Source of the DNA: Silicimonas sp.
GTDB taxonomy: Bacteria; Pseudomonadota; Alphaproteobacteria; Rhodobacterales; Rhodobacteraceae
Direction of reading: 5' to 3'
DNA: 64,000 nucleotides
Assembly: GCA_022826385.1 (NCBI GenBank)
Contig: JAJDUZ010000052.1
Coordinates: 1 to 64,000, forward strand
In this document: positions 23,098 through 32,454 of the stretch, piece after piece
Position numbering within the stretch: the stretch's first letter is position 1
Layout of the letters: each line of letters opens with the position of its first letter
The notes under the pieces: model-generated
The model's database searches: none
Seen by the model: the letters and a program-made list of their open reading frames with translations, nothing else
Told to the model about the DNA's origin: nothing
Position numbers and translations under genes: made by a program

Positions 23098-23131
23098 AAA
23101 GGGCGTCGCGTTGCGGCGCCCTTTCGTTTTT
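23098..23131 (+). terminator. Intrinsic terminator after bactofilin
   Basis: AAAGGGCG...CGCCCTTT stem followed by CGTTTTTG. Confidence 0.8.
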
Positions 23132-23237
23132 GTGAACATCAGTCACGTTTCCGCGTGCAGCGCGCTTTCCGGTCGCCTTGATCCGATCCCGCTGCTAGCG
23201 ACGAGAGCAACATCTCGACCACGGAAGGCTCTCGCAC

Positions 23238-24620
23238 ATGTTCGGCATCCTCGTTTCGCTCATTTTTCTGGGCGTCATCGTCCTCTCGTTCGTTGTCGTA
23301 CCGAAGCGGGCCTTGGTCGAGGGGTTCTTTGACGGCAAGATGGGCGCGGCGCAGCCGGGGCTCTGGACGCTGGTCCTCAGCCAGGTGACCACGTGGATCT
23401 TTGCCCGGTCGCTGATGAACGCTGCGATCCTTGGCTATTTTTACGGCTTTCCCGGAACCCTCGCCTATGCCGCCTATTACCTGTCGTTCCTGACGGGCGG
23501 CTACATCATCGGCCAATTGCGGCGCGAGGATGCGGGTTCGGTGCAAAGCTGGCTCGGGGCGCGTTTCGGGCGCACCGGACAAGGCACCTATAACGTGGTG
23601 ATCGCACTCCGACTGTTGAGCGAGGTCTTCGCCAACCTGATCGTGGTCGGGCTGATCTTCGACGCCGTCCTGCCCGAGACGATGGGGGCCGGAACCGCCG
23701 CCATCGTGATCGTCGCGCTTTTGGGGCTGGTCTATTCGGCATGGGGCGGTCTGAGCGCCGCCCTGCGCACGGACGTGCTGCAAATGGCCGTGTTCCTTGT
23801 TGTCTTCGCGATTGCCTTTGTCTTCATGGTTACCGGCCCGGACTTCTCGCTGGCCGAGATCGTGACCGCCGAGGGCACAGCAGGTCAGCGACAAGGCTGG
23901 ATCCTGCTGTTGGTCGCCTTCCTGCAGGTCTTCTCCTACCCCGCCCATGACCCGGTGATGATGGACCGAGGCTTCATTGCCGACAAACGCACCACGCGCG
24001 CCTCTTTCCTTCACGCATTCTGGATCTCAACCCTTTGCATCATCGGCTTCGGCTTCTTCGGCATTCAGGCGGCGCTGCAAGAGCAAGCCTATGAAGGCCA
24101 GTTGCTGACCACATGGGCCAACATGTTCCCGGCCTGGGTCTATGCGGCCTTGCTGGTGTCGCTTCTGGTCTCGGCCCTCTCGACACTGGATTCGGCGCTC
24201 AGCTCGGCAGCGCGGCTCTGCGTGGTCGAACTGCGACTTGCGCCCCGCAGCCTGAACGGCGGCCGTGCCGTCATGCTGGTCTTCATGGCGCTTGGCGGCG
24301 CGCTGACCCTCTGGGGGAACGCAACGCTGTTTGATGCCGTCGCTGTCAGCGGCACTGCGTCCATGTTCCTGACCCCGGTCATGCTGGCCGTCTTCGTCTT
24401 TGGCGCGACCGTGCCGCTCTGGTCTTACCTCGTCAGCTATGCGGCTGCGATGCTGGGGGCCTTCGCCTATTTCGCCCGCGACTGGCCCAGCTTCGCGGCC
24501 CTTTTGCCCGACGCCCATAAATACGACCAGCTTCTGGTGATCTGCATTGCGGTTCTGGCGGTGGGCGGGCTGGCCGTGGCCATTGGCGCCCGGCGCGTTC
24601 CAGCGGCGACACAAGGCTAG
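23238..24620 (+). CDS. Sodium:solute symporter family protein
   Basis: ~13 TM segments; SSS-type patterns (GYIIGQLRREDAGSVQSWLGARFG, STLDSALSSAARL). Confidence 0.82.
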   Translation: MFGILVSLIFLGVIVLSFVVVPKRALVEGFFDGKMGAAQPGLWTLVLSQVTTWIFARSLMNAAILGYFYGFPGTLAYAAYYLSFLTGGYIIGQLRREDAGSVQSWLGARFGRTGQGTYNVVIALRLLSEVFANLIVVGLIFDAVLPETMGAGTAAIVIVALLGLVYSAWGGLSAALRTDVLQMAVFLVVFAIAFVFMVTGPDFSLAEIVTAEGTAGQRQGWILLLVAFLQVFSYPAHDPVMMDRGFIADKRTTRASFLHAFWISTLCIIGFGFFGIQAALQEQAYEGQLLTTWANMFPAWVYAALLVSLLVSALSTLDSALSSAARLCVVELRLAPRSLNGGRAVMLVFMALGGALTLWGNATLFDAVAVSGTASMFLTPVMLAVFVFGATVPLWSYLVSYAAAMLGAFAYFARDWPSFAALLPDAHKYDQLLVICIAVLAVGGLAVAIGARRVPAATQG

Positions 24621-24636
24621 GCCCGGTCGCCCCCGG

Positions 24637-25413
24637 TTACGTCAAAGGATGATAAAGCGCGCGGCGATAGATGTGCCACGTCGCGTGCCCCAAAACCGGC
24701 AGCACAAGGAAGAGGCCAAGAAACGCGGGCAGCATCCCGATAAACAGTGACACCGCGATGATCAGCGCCGACAGCCCCAGCGTCGCCTTGTTGGCGTTCA
24801 CCGTCTTCAGGCTGAGCAGCATGGCCGAGACAAAATCGATCTCTTTATCGACCAGCAAGGGCAGCGACACCGCCGTCAGCCCATAGGTCAGGAAGGCTAC
24901 CACGCCGCCAACGGCGACTTGCGCCGCCAGCATCAGGCGCCCGTCATCCGTGGCCATGAACGCCTCGAGCGAGGTGTTGCCCACGGACGAAACCCCAAGG
25001 AAAAGCGCCACCATCATGTGTGCGAAAAAGCTCCAGAACAGGAAGATCAGCGCCAGCACCACACCGATCCACGGCAATTGCCGCCGCCGTTCCGACCAGA
25101 TCACGCCAAGGATGGCAGTCCGGTCCAGTGGCTCGTCGGCTTCCAACCGTCGGCTGACCTCGTAAAACCCGACCGCCGCAAAGGGCGCAACCAGCGGAAA
25201 GCCCAGCGCCAAGGCCAGTGTCCAAAGGAACGTCCCTGCCCCGACAACGGTCAGCCCGATGCCGAGAATGGCGTAAAACGCTGCGAAAAAGATGCCATAG
25301 CCCGGCGCGCGGCGGAAATCCCAAAGCCCGTACTTCAGCGACGTCCAGATCTCGTGGAAGGTGACCTGGGCGATCTCGGGTTTCGGAGACGCCTCGACCG
25401 TAGTTGCCGTCAT
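24637..25413 (-). CDS. DUF2189 family membrane protein
   Basis: TWATSLKYG-like N-terminus (HEIWTSLKYGLWDFRRAPGYGIFF) and LPVLGHATWHIYRRAL. Confidence 0.82.
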   Translation of the reverse strand: MTATTVEASPKPEIAQVTFHEIWTSLKYGLWDFRRAPGYGIFFAAFYAILGIGLTVVGAGTFLWTLALALGFPLVAPFAAVGFYEVSRRLEADEPLDRTAILGVIWSERRRQLPWIGVVLALIFLFWSFFAHMMVALFLGVSSVGNTSLEAFMATDDGRLMLAAQVAVGGVVAFLTYGLTAVSLPLLVDKEIDFVSAMLLSLKTVNANKATLGLSALIIAVSLFIGMLPAFLGLFLVLPVLGHATWHIYRRALYHPLT

Positions 25414-25512
25414 GGCCCAATCTTGCGCCCTTCCCGGCTTGAAAGCAACTCTGCTTGAAGGTGCCGGGGTGCGTTGGTATCAGCTTGGAACCTGTAATTG
25501 TGGAGTTTCCCC

Positions 25513-26643
25513 ATGCGTGCCGAGGCCGAAAACCTGGTGGCTCAGATCGAGAAATCGCTGAACCTGCTCGCCCAGCGCATGGACTGGGAGACCGCCCCGC
25601 ATCGTTTGGAGGAATTCAACGCGATGGTCGAGGATCCGAACCTCTGGGACGATCCCGAGAAGGCGCAAAAGCTGATGCGCGACCGCCAGATGCTGGTGGA
25701 TGCCGTCGACCGCTATACCGGCATGAAGCAGGAAATGTCCGACAACGTCGAGCTGATCGAGCTGGGCGAAATGGAAGACGACGACGAGGTGGTGAAAGAG
25801 GCCGAAGCGGCGCTGAAGGCGCTGGCCGAACGCGCGGGCAAGGCCGAGATCGAAGCGCTTCTGGACGGCGAGGCCGACGGCAACGACACCTTCCTTGAAA
25901 TCAACGCGGGCGCCGGCGGCACCGAAAGCTGCGACTGGGCCAGCATGTTGGCGCGCATGTATGTTCGCTGGGCCGAAAGCAAAGGCTACAAGGTTGAATT
26001 GCAATCGGAATCCGCAGGTGACGAAGCCGGGATCAAATCGGCCGCCTACAAGATCAGCGGGCCCAACGCCTATGGCTGGCTGAAATCGGAATCAGGCGTG
26101 CACCGGCTGGTCCGGATCAGCCCCTATGACAGCTCGGCGCGGCGGCATACCTCGTTCAGCTCGGTCTGGGTCTATCCGGTGGTCGACGACAATATCGAGA
26201 TCGAGGTGAACCCTTCGGACATCCGGATCGACACCTATCGCTCGTCCGGTGCCGGTGGCCAGCACGTCAACACGACCGACTCGGCGGTGCGGATCACGCA
26301 TATTCCCACGAATATCGTCGTCACCAGCTCGGAAAAATCCCAGCACCAGAACCGCGACATCGCCATGAAGGCCCTGAAATCAAGGCTTTATCAGATGGAA
26401 CTCGACAAGCGGAACGAGGCCATCAACGAAGCCCACGAAAACAAGGGCGACGCGGGCTGGGGCAACCAGATCCGGTCCTATGTCCTGCAGCCCTACCAGA
26501 TGGTGAAAGACCTGCGGACCAATTTCGAGACCTCGGACACGTCAGGTGTTCTGGATGGTGATCTCGACGGCCTGATGGCCGCCACGCTGGCGCTTGGAAA
26601 GGCCGGCGCAAAGCGCGGTGACACGTCCCCGGAGGACGCATAA
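25513..26643 (+). CDS. prfB: Peptide chain release factor 2
   Basis: [51 protein letters not shown] (GGQ). Confidence 0.97.
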   Translation: MRAEAENLVAQIEKSLNLLAQRMDWETAPHRLEEFNAMVEDPNLWDDPEKAQKLMRDRQMLVDAVDRYTGMKQEMSDNVELIELGEMEDDDEVVKEAEAALKALAERAGKAEIEALLDGEADGNDTFLEINAGAGGTESCDWASMLARMYVRWAESKGYKVELQSESAGDEAGIKSAAYKISGPNAYGWLKSESGVHRLVRISPYDSSARRHTSFSSVWVYPVVDDNIEIEVNPSDIRIDTYRSSGAGGQHVNTTDSAVRITHIPTNIVVTSSEKSQHQNRDIAMKALKSRLYQMELDKRNEAINEAHENKGDAGWGNQIRSYVLQPYQMVKDLRTNFETSDTSGVLDGDLDGLMAATLALGKAGAKRGDTSPEDA

Positions 26644-26869
26644 ACCACCCTTCCCTTGACTTCTGTCCGTCAGCCCTAAGTGACTATTGATAACGTCAGC
26701 GAAAGTTGACAGAATAGAAGATAGCCTGGTCACCAAGTAAGTGCCCGTTACAGCGGGACTTGGGCGTCATTTACAGGGCAGCTGACCGACGTCAGTTGTC
26801 GAACCGGAATGACCGACGCAGCGCTGAACCACCGGATATCCACGGCGCGCGCGGCAGATAGGAGGGACC

Positions 26870-27886
26870 ATGACGCAGGTCATCACTCGGTATTTCGACA
26901 GTGCGGATGCAGGGCGCAGGGCCAAGAAGGACCTGATCTTCATCAACGACTTCCCGCCCCGCATCATCGACTTCTATGACACCGCCGAAGACGCAGCCGC
27001 AGGCCTTGCCGACAACGGTGTTGGGGCCGAGACGGTTTCGGCCTATACGGACAAGCTGGCCTCGGGCGGGGCCGTGATCCTTGTCCGCGCAGGCTTCCGG
27101 CCTTTGGGCGTGGCGCGCACGACCCGCGAAGCGCTTGACGCATGGGGCGCGGCGGACATGGGCGACGTCGTGGAAGAGGTCCGGATCAAGGACGACACGA
27201 CGCCGCGCAGCGTTTACACCGATCACCGCCTGATGCTGACCCGGACACGCGAGCCGGGCGACACGAATTACTATATGGCGAACTGGCCGATCCCGCTGAT
27301 CAGCCGCAAGAAGCCCAACACCTTCATGCTGACCGCGCCGCACGCCCGGATGGCCGACAAGATCCTGCCGCTGGTGGTGAAAGGCAAACCCTTCACCTTC
27401 AAGCTCTTCGACGAGCACGCCTATATGGCGAACTTCCCGATCGGGCATATCAGCAAGCGCAAACCCTTCGACGGGTTTGCCTTCTCGCGCCATGCGCGGA
27501 TGGCAAACTTCCCGATTGGGCTGATCAGCCGACGCAAGCCGAACACGCGGTCGATCATCGCCCGGCACGCAAGGATGGCAAACTGGCCGGTCCCGCACCT
27601 GATCAATGGCGAGCAAGGCAAAAACGCCCTGATGCCGGGCGCGCCGCGCATGGCAAACTTCCCCATCGGATTGCTGTCGAAACGTCGGCCCTATGACGGC
27701 TTCGCCTTCCCGCGCCACTCGCGGATGGCCAAGTTCCCGATCGGCCTGATCTCGAAGCGGAAGCCGTTTACCGGCTCGATCTTCCCCCGGCACGCAAGGA
27801 TGGCGAACTTCATCCTGCCGCTGGTGGTCCGGTCGGGCTCGCGCGCGCGCGGGTATTTCGGGCTGCCGACCCTCTCGGCACACTGA
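26870..27886 (+). CDS. Tandem 25-residue repeat protein with ~134-aa N-terminal region, function unknown
   Basis: AGGAGG-like RBS (ataggaggg) before ATG; eight units starting at 27272, 27347, 27422, 27497, 27572, 27647, 27722, 27797. Confidence 0.9.
   Translation: MTQVITRYFDSADAGRRAKKDLIFINDFPPRIIDFYDTAEDAAAGLADNGVGAETVSAYTDKLASGGAVILVRAGFRPLGVARTTREALDAWGAADMGDVVEEVRIKDDTTPRSVYTDHRLMLTRTREPGDTNYYMANWPIPLISRKKPNTFMLTAPHARMADKILPLVVKGKPFTFKLFDEHAYMANFPIGHISKRKPFDGFAFSRHARMANFPIGLISRRKPNTRSIIARHARMANWPVPHLINGEQGKNALMPGAPRMANFPIGLLSKRRPYDGFAFPRHSRMAKFPIGLISKRKPFTGSIFPRHARMANFILPLVVRSGSRARGYFGLPTLSAH
27272..27883 (+). repeat. Eight in-frame protein-coding repeats, 75-nt period
   Basis: Each unit opens [RY]MA[NDK] and repeats at exactly 75 nt; consensus RMANFPIGLISKRKPFTGFIFPRHA; last unit is 29 aa and diverges at the end. 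Confidence 0.95.
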
Positions 27887-27905
27887 CCGCAGTGACATGA
27901 AGCAG

Positions 27906-27942
27906 AACGCCGCCGGGCTGGCTCCGGCGGCGTTTGTTCTTT
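27906..27942 (+). terminator. Intrinsic terminator after repeat protein
   Basis: AACGCCGCCGG-gctggct-CCGGCGGCGTT then TGTTCTTT. Confidence 0.8.
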
Positions 27943-27973
27943 ACGCTCCCGGGCAACAAGGGAGAACACCGAC

Positions 27974-28756
27974 ATGTCGAACTGGGAGGTCTTCGCGATC
28001 CGTTATGCGGATCAGCAGAACCGCACGCGCGCCCGCGCCTTCCTGATGGATGACAACCACAACGCGCCCCACCCGATCGACTTCTATGTCTGGCTGCTCC
28101 GCCGCGGCGACGAGGTGATTCTTGTCGATACCGGGTTCGACGGCCCCGAGGCCAAGGCCCGCGGCTTCGACCTGCGCCAGGAGGTCGGCTCTGCCCTTGC
28201 GCCATTCGGCCTGAAGCCCGAAGACATCACCAAGCTGATCGTCACGCATCTGCATTTCGACCATGCGGGCGGGTTGCACCTGTTCCCGAACGCCATGCTC
28301 TATATGCAGGCCGCCGAGATGGCTTATGCCACCGGCCCCTGCATGTGCCACGACACGCTGCGCGCACCGTTTACCGGCGCCCATGTCTGCGAAGCGGTGA
28401 TGCGGCTATATGCCGGGAAACTGGTCTTCTTCGATGGCGACGCCGAAGTCGCCGACGGCGTGACCGTGCACGCGATTGGCGGGCACTCGAAGGGCCTGCA
28501 GGCCGTGCGCGTCCGGACCGAGGCCGGGTGGCTGGTCCTCGCGTCGGACGCCGCGCATTTCTATGAGAACTTCCAGCGCCGCGTGCCCTTCCCGCTAGTG
28601 GTCGATGTCGACGACATGCTGACGGGCTTCGACACGCTCTATGCGCTGGCCTCGGAGGAAAGCCTGATCATCCCCGGCCACGACCCATTGGTTCGCAGCT
28701 ATTTCCCGAACGACATCGCGCCCGAGATCACCCGGCTTGACCGCGGACGCACCTAG
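27974..28756 (+). CDS. MBL-fold metallohydrolase (N-acyl homoserine lactonase-like)
   Basis: VILVDTGFD...LIVTHLHFDHAGGLHLFPNA...IGGHSKGLQAVRV...VLASDAAHFYEN...IIPGHDP. Confidence 0.82.
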   Translation: MSNWEVFAIRYADQQNRTRARAFLMDDNHNAPHPIDFYVWLLRRGDEVILVDTGFDGPEAKARGFDLRQEVGSALAPFGLKPEDITKLIVTHLHFDHAGGLHLFPNAMLYMQAAEMAYATGPCMCHDTLRAPFTGAHVCEAVMRLYAGKLVFFDGDAEVADGVTVHAIGGHSKGLQAVRVRTEAGWLVLASDAAHFYENFQRRVPFPLVVDVDDMLTGFDTLYALASEESLIIPGHDPLVRSYFPNDIAPEITRLDRGRT

Positions 28757-29814
28757 CGAGACGCCTGAAGGAAACCCAGGATCGTCTCGGTCAGTTCCAC
28801 GTGGACGTCGCCCCGCGTGCGGTCAAAGGGATCGGTGCAGATTTCCTCGCTCTTGCGAGACAGAAGCCCGATCACGACACGTCCGGCCGTCGAGCATTCC
28901 GCAAGGAAACTGAAATGCCAGCTTTGCGGAACCGCGTGATAGGTAAACGCTGCTGACATCCCCTCCCAGTCATCGACACGAACGGCCGAGCTCAACGTGC
29001 CGGGATCGCCAAGATTGACCAACAGCACAGGCCGGTCGATCTGCGTCAGGCTCTCGGCACGGGTCGCGCGCGGCAAGGCCGGGTCCACCGCAATGAACCG
29101 CTCAGGGCGCGGATCAGCGTGCGAGGCGTTATAGCGGGTCTCGTCAATCGTCGTCAGGTCAAGCCCGCCCCGCTCCATCCACTGGCAGTCCACGGCGTCG
29201 TCGAAGCTGGCGCAATACTCAATGAAGGCAGCCTTGGTAACCTCGACGCCCGCCAGCGCCAACGCGGTATGCCCCCCGATGGAGAACCCGAGGACGGATA
29301 CGTCCCCCATGTCAGGAACAATCCCCTGCGGCGGGCTCTCGGCCAGCCAGTCGAGCACGGCGGCCACATCCTGCGGACGCTCCCAGATGCGAACGGTGTC
29401 TTCGGGCCGGCTGTCCTGAGACATCGTCCCCGGATGGTTGGCCGCCAGCACAAGATACCCCTTCCGCGCCAGTTCCGTGGCCAGCCAGCCCAGCCGATAC
29501 GCATTGCCGCCCGAGCCATGGACCAGAACGATCACGGGACGTGCGCCCGCGATCATCGGCGCATCGGGTCTGGCGTGAAACCCATAGAACAAAAGGTTCT
29601 GCCCGATCAGTTCCGGGGCGCTCACGGCCTCGGTCGGGTACCAGAGATGAACGGACAGGTCGGTGTCGCGATGCGGAACCGGGACCGAGGCGACATGATA
29701 CCCCGGGGCGTCTGGCGCAGCAGCGCGTTCGGATGGCCCAAGCGACAGAAGTGTGCCCAAGGCAATCGCTGCAAACAGCAAAAACAGCAGCACCCCATAG
29801 ATGAATGTCTTCAC
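28753..29814 (-). CDS. Alpha/beta hydrolase (dienelactone hydrolase/PAF-AH-like)
   Basis: PVIVLVHGSGGNAYRLGWLATELARKGYLVLAANHPGTMS...VSVLGFSIGGHTALALAG. Confidence 0.82.
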   Translation of the reverse strand: MKTFIYGVLLFLLFAAIALGTLLSLGPSERAAAPDAPGYHVASVPVPHRDTDLSVHLWYPTEAVSAPELIGQNLLFYGFHARPDAPMIAGARPVIVLVHGSGGNAYRLGWLATELARKGYLVLAANHPGTMSQDSRPEDTVRIWERPQDVAAVLDWLAESPPQGIVPDMGDVSVLGFSIGGHTALALAGVEVTKAAFIEYCASFDDAVDCQWMERGGLDLTTIDETRYNASHADPRPERFIAVDPALPRATRAESLTQIDRPVLLVNLGDPGTLSSAVRVDDWEGMSAAFTYHAVPQSWHFSFLAECSTAGRVVIGLLSRKSEEICTDPFDRTRGDVHVELTETILGFLQASR

Positions 29815-32348
29815 TAGTAGAGACCGCCCGAGGATATCTCGTTCGATGTGGCCCGCCGCGGGATGACCACAACCTCGCCGGTTCCGGTCTCAACCTGTTG
29901 AGCCCTTTGGCCTAGCTCTGCATCGGTAAACATCGGCAGGTTGGCCCCCATGGCGAAGCCACCGTCGAAGGCCACCCCGAAGACCGGTTCCTCGCCTTCG
30001 CGGAAATACTCGGCCACGACGAAATCGCCCGAGGCATCGTCCGGCAGGCGGGCCCCGTTGAAGCGATTGATCTTGATGAACTTCCCCCCCGGCGGAATGG
30101 TGAACTGTCCACCGCCATACTTCTCGACCGCCTTGGCCATGAATTTCTGGAAGACCGGTCCACACATGCCGCCGCCCGACGCTTTGGGGCCCAGCGACTT
30201 GGGCTGGTCATAGCCGATATAGCAGCCCGCCGCGATGGTGGAGGTGAAGCCGACAAACCAGACGTCGCGTGCGTCGTTCGTCGTGCCGGTCTTGCCCGCA
30301 GCGGGCACCGGCAGGTTCACGGTCTTTGACGCCGTGCCACGGTCGACAACGCCCCGCATCATCGAGGTCAGCTGATAAGCAGTGATCGGGTTCATCACCC
30401 GCTTGCGGTTCGACGTGACACGCGGCAACAGCCCCGGCAAAACCTCGCGGGTCTGCGCTTCGTCAAAGCTGCGCTGGTCATGGCGATAGACCGTAGACCC
30501 CCAGCGGTCCTGCACGCGGTCGATCAGGGTCGGCTCGACGCGCTCGCCCCCATTGGCGAACATGGAATAGGCCGAGACCATCCGGTAAAGCGATGTCTCC
30601 TGACTTCCCAGTGAGTTGGCCAGGAACGGGTCCATCCGGTCATAGGCGCCGAACCGCTCGGCATAGCCTGCGACCGTGTACATGCCGACCTCTTCCGCCA
30701 GTCGCACGGTCATCAGGTTGCGCGAGTTCTCGATTCCCGTCCGCAGCGGCGTCGGACCATAGAACTGGTTCGATGCGTTCTTCGGGCGCCAGACCTCGCC
30801 GCCGCCGATATCTACTTCAATCGGGGCGTCGATGATGATCGTCGCCGGCGTGAACCCGCTGTCCAAAGCCGCTGCATAGACGAACGGCTTGAACGACGAG
30901 CCCGGCTGACGCCGGCCCTGGGTGGCGCGATTGAAGTTCGACACCTGATAGGAAAAGCCGCCCTGCATCGCCAGCACACGGCCGGTGTTCACGTCCATCG
31001 CCATGAACCCGCCCTGCACACCGGGCACCTGCCGCAGCGAAAAAACCGGATCGTCGATGTCGCCGCCCTCGTAGCGGACATGGATCACGTCACCGACGCT
31101 GAGAATGTCACCGGCCACATTGGCCCCACGCACCCAGTCGAGATCCGCAGGGGTGATCCAATGACCATCAACACCGTCGGCCCAGTCCTCGACCCCGATC
31201 CGGGCCGAGCTGTCGCCGACCTGCAAAACCACGGCGGCGTGCCAGCCATCGACGTCACGGGCCAACTTCGGTGTGTTCAAAAGCGCTTTCCGCCATGCGG
31301 CAACGCCATCGACCGTGCCTTCCAGTTGCTCGACCGGGATCGTCGCCGCAGCACCGCGCCATTCGCCTTGGGCGCGGTCATATTCTTCCAGTGCCTCGCG
31401 CAAGGCCAAGGCCGCAACCGCCTGCATTTCGGCATCGATGGTGGCGCGCACCGTCAGACCGGCGGCTTCGAACGCGTCGGCGCCAAACTCGCGCCGCACC
31501 TGTCGGCCGATTTCCTCGCTGAAATAGTCGCGGTCCGGCAGCGCCGTGCGGAACCCTTCCACATCGCCCGCCTGCACCGTCAGCAATGGGGAAACGCGGG
31601 CGGTCTCATAGCTCTTGTCGTCGATGTAACCGTTCTGGAACATCTCGCGCAGAACGAAATTGCGCCGCGTCAACGCACGCTCTTCCTGCCGCACCGGATG
31701 GTATTGCGAGGGCGCTTTCGGAAGCACTGCCAGATAGGCTGCTTCTTCGACCGTCAGTTCAGACAATTGTTTGTTGAAGTATGTCTGCGCCGCCGCCGCG
31801 ACCCCGTAGGCGTTCTGGCCCAGGAAAATCTCGTTCAGATAGATCTCCAGAATTTTCTCGCGCCCGATCGTGTTGACCATCCGGTTGGCCAGAATGACTT
31901 CCTTGATCTTCCGCTCGACCGCGCGCTCGCCGCCGACGATCAGGTTCTTGGCCGTCTGCTGCGGAATGGTCGACGCGCCGCGCACCGTCTGGCCGCGCGA
32001 TTCGACCGCTTCGTAAAGCGCTGCCGCAATGGCCCGCAGGTCGAAGCCGGCATGTTCATAGAAGTTCTTGTCTTCCGCCGAGATGAAGGCGTCTTTCACA
32101 ACATCCGGAATTTCGTCGAACGGGATATAAATACGGCGCTCGGTCCCGGCGAATTCGTCGATGATTGTGCCTTGGGGCGAATAGATCCGCGTGACTGTCG
32201 GCGGCTGATAGTTTTCAAGGTAAGCAACGTCCGGCAAGTCTCTGCCGTACACATAAAAAATCGCCCCGACCCCGATGGCCGCCATGATCGCGCCAAGGGT
32301 GGCCATGGTGAAGATCGCACCGAAAAACGAAAGAATGAACCGGGTCAC
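29814..32348 (-). CDS. mrcA: Penicillin-binding protein 1A family transglycosylase/transpeptidase
   Basis: EDKNFYEHAGFD...RGASTIPQQTAKNLIVGGERAVERKIKEVILANRM...QPGSSFKPFVYAAALD...AGKTGTTNDARDVWFVGF. Confidence 0.96.
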   Translation of the reverse strand: MTRFILSFFGAIFTMATLGAIMAAIGVGAIFYVYGRDLPDVAYLENYQPPTVTRIYSPQGTIIDEFAGTERRIYIPFDEIPDVVKDAFISAEDKNFYEHAGFDLRAIAAALYEAVESRGQTVRGASTIPQQTAKNLIVGGERAVERKIKEVILANRMVNTIGREKILEIYLNEIFLGQNAYGVAAAAQTYFNKQLSELTVEEAAYLAVLPKAPSQYHPVRQEERALTRRNFVLREMFQNGYIDDKSYETARVSPLLTVQAGDVEGFRTALPDRDYFSEEIGRQVRREFGADAFEAAGLTVRATIDAEMQAVAALALREALEEYDRAQGEWRGAAATIPVEQLEGTVDGVAAWRKALLNTPKLARDVDGWHAAVVLQVGDSSARIGVEDWADGVDGHWITPADLDWVRGANVAGDILSVGDVIHVRYEGGDIDDPVFSLRQVPGVQGGFMAMDVNTGRVLAMQGGFSYQVSNFNRATQGRRQPGSSFKPFVYAAALDSGFTPATIIIDAPIEVDIGGGEVWRPKNASNQFYGPTPLRTGIENSRNLMTVRLAEEVGMYTVAGYAERFGAYDRMDPFLANSLGSQETSLYRMVSAYSMFANGGERVEPTLIDRVQDRWGSTVYRHDQRSFDEAQTREVLPGLLPRVTSNRKRVMNPITAYQLTSMMRGVVDRGTASKTVNLPVPAAGKTGTTNDARDVWFVGFTSTIAAGCYIGYDQPKSLGPKASGGGMCGPVFQKFMAKAVEKYGGGQFTIPPGGKFIKINRFNGARLPDDASGDFVVAEYFREGEEPVFGVAFDGGFAMGANLPMFTDAELGQRAQQVETGTGEVVVIPRRATSNEISSGGLY

Positions 32349-32454
32349 TGGCCTGCTCGCTGAGATTTGCCCTGACTATATGGGCTTCCTCTGCGACGGT
32401 CAAAAGAGGCTGTGACGTCGCGGGGGAAAGTGGCGGGCTGGCGCCTGCCGTGGC

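Noticed and set aside
25513-25700. Possible programmed +1 frameshift in prfB
   Set aside because: The RF2 frame is continuous from MRAEAENL through the GGQ motif; no in-frame UGA needs bypassing.
27272-27883. 75-nt period as CRISPR or non-coding satellite
   Set aside because: The repeat is conserved at amino-acid level, in frame and inside a complete ORF; unit DNA is divergent and there are no spacers.
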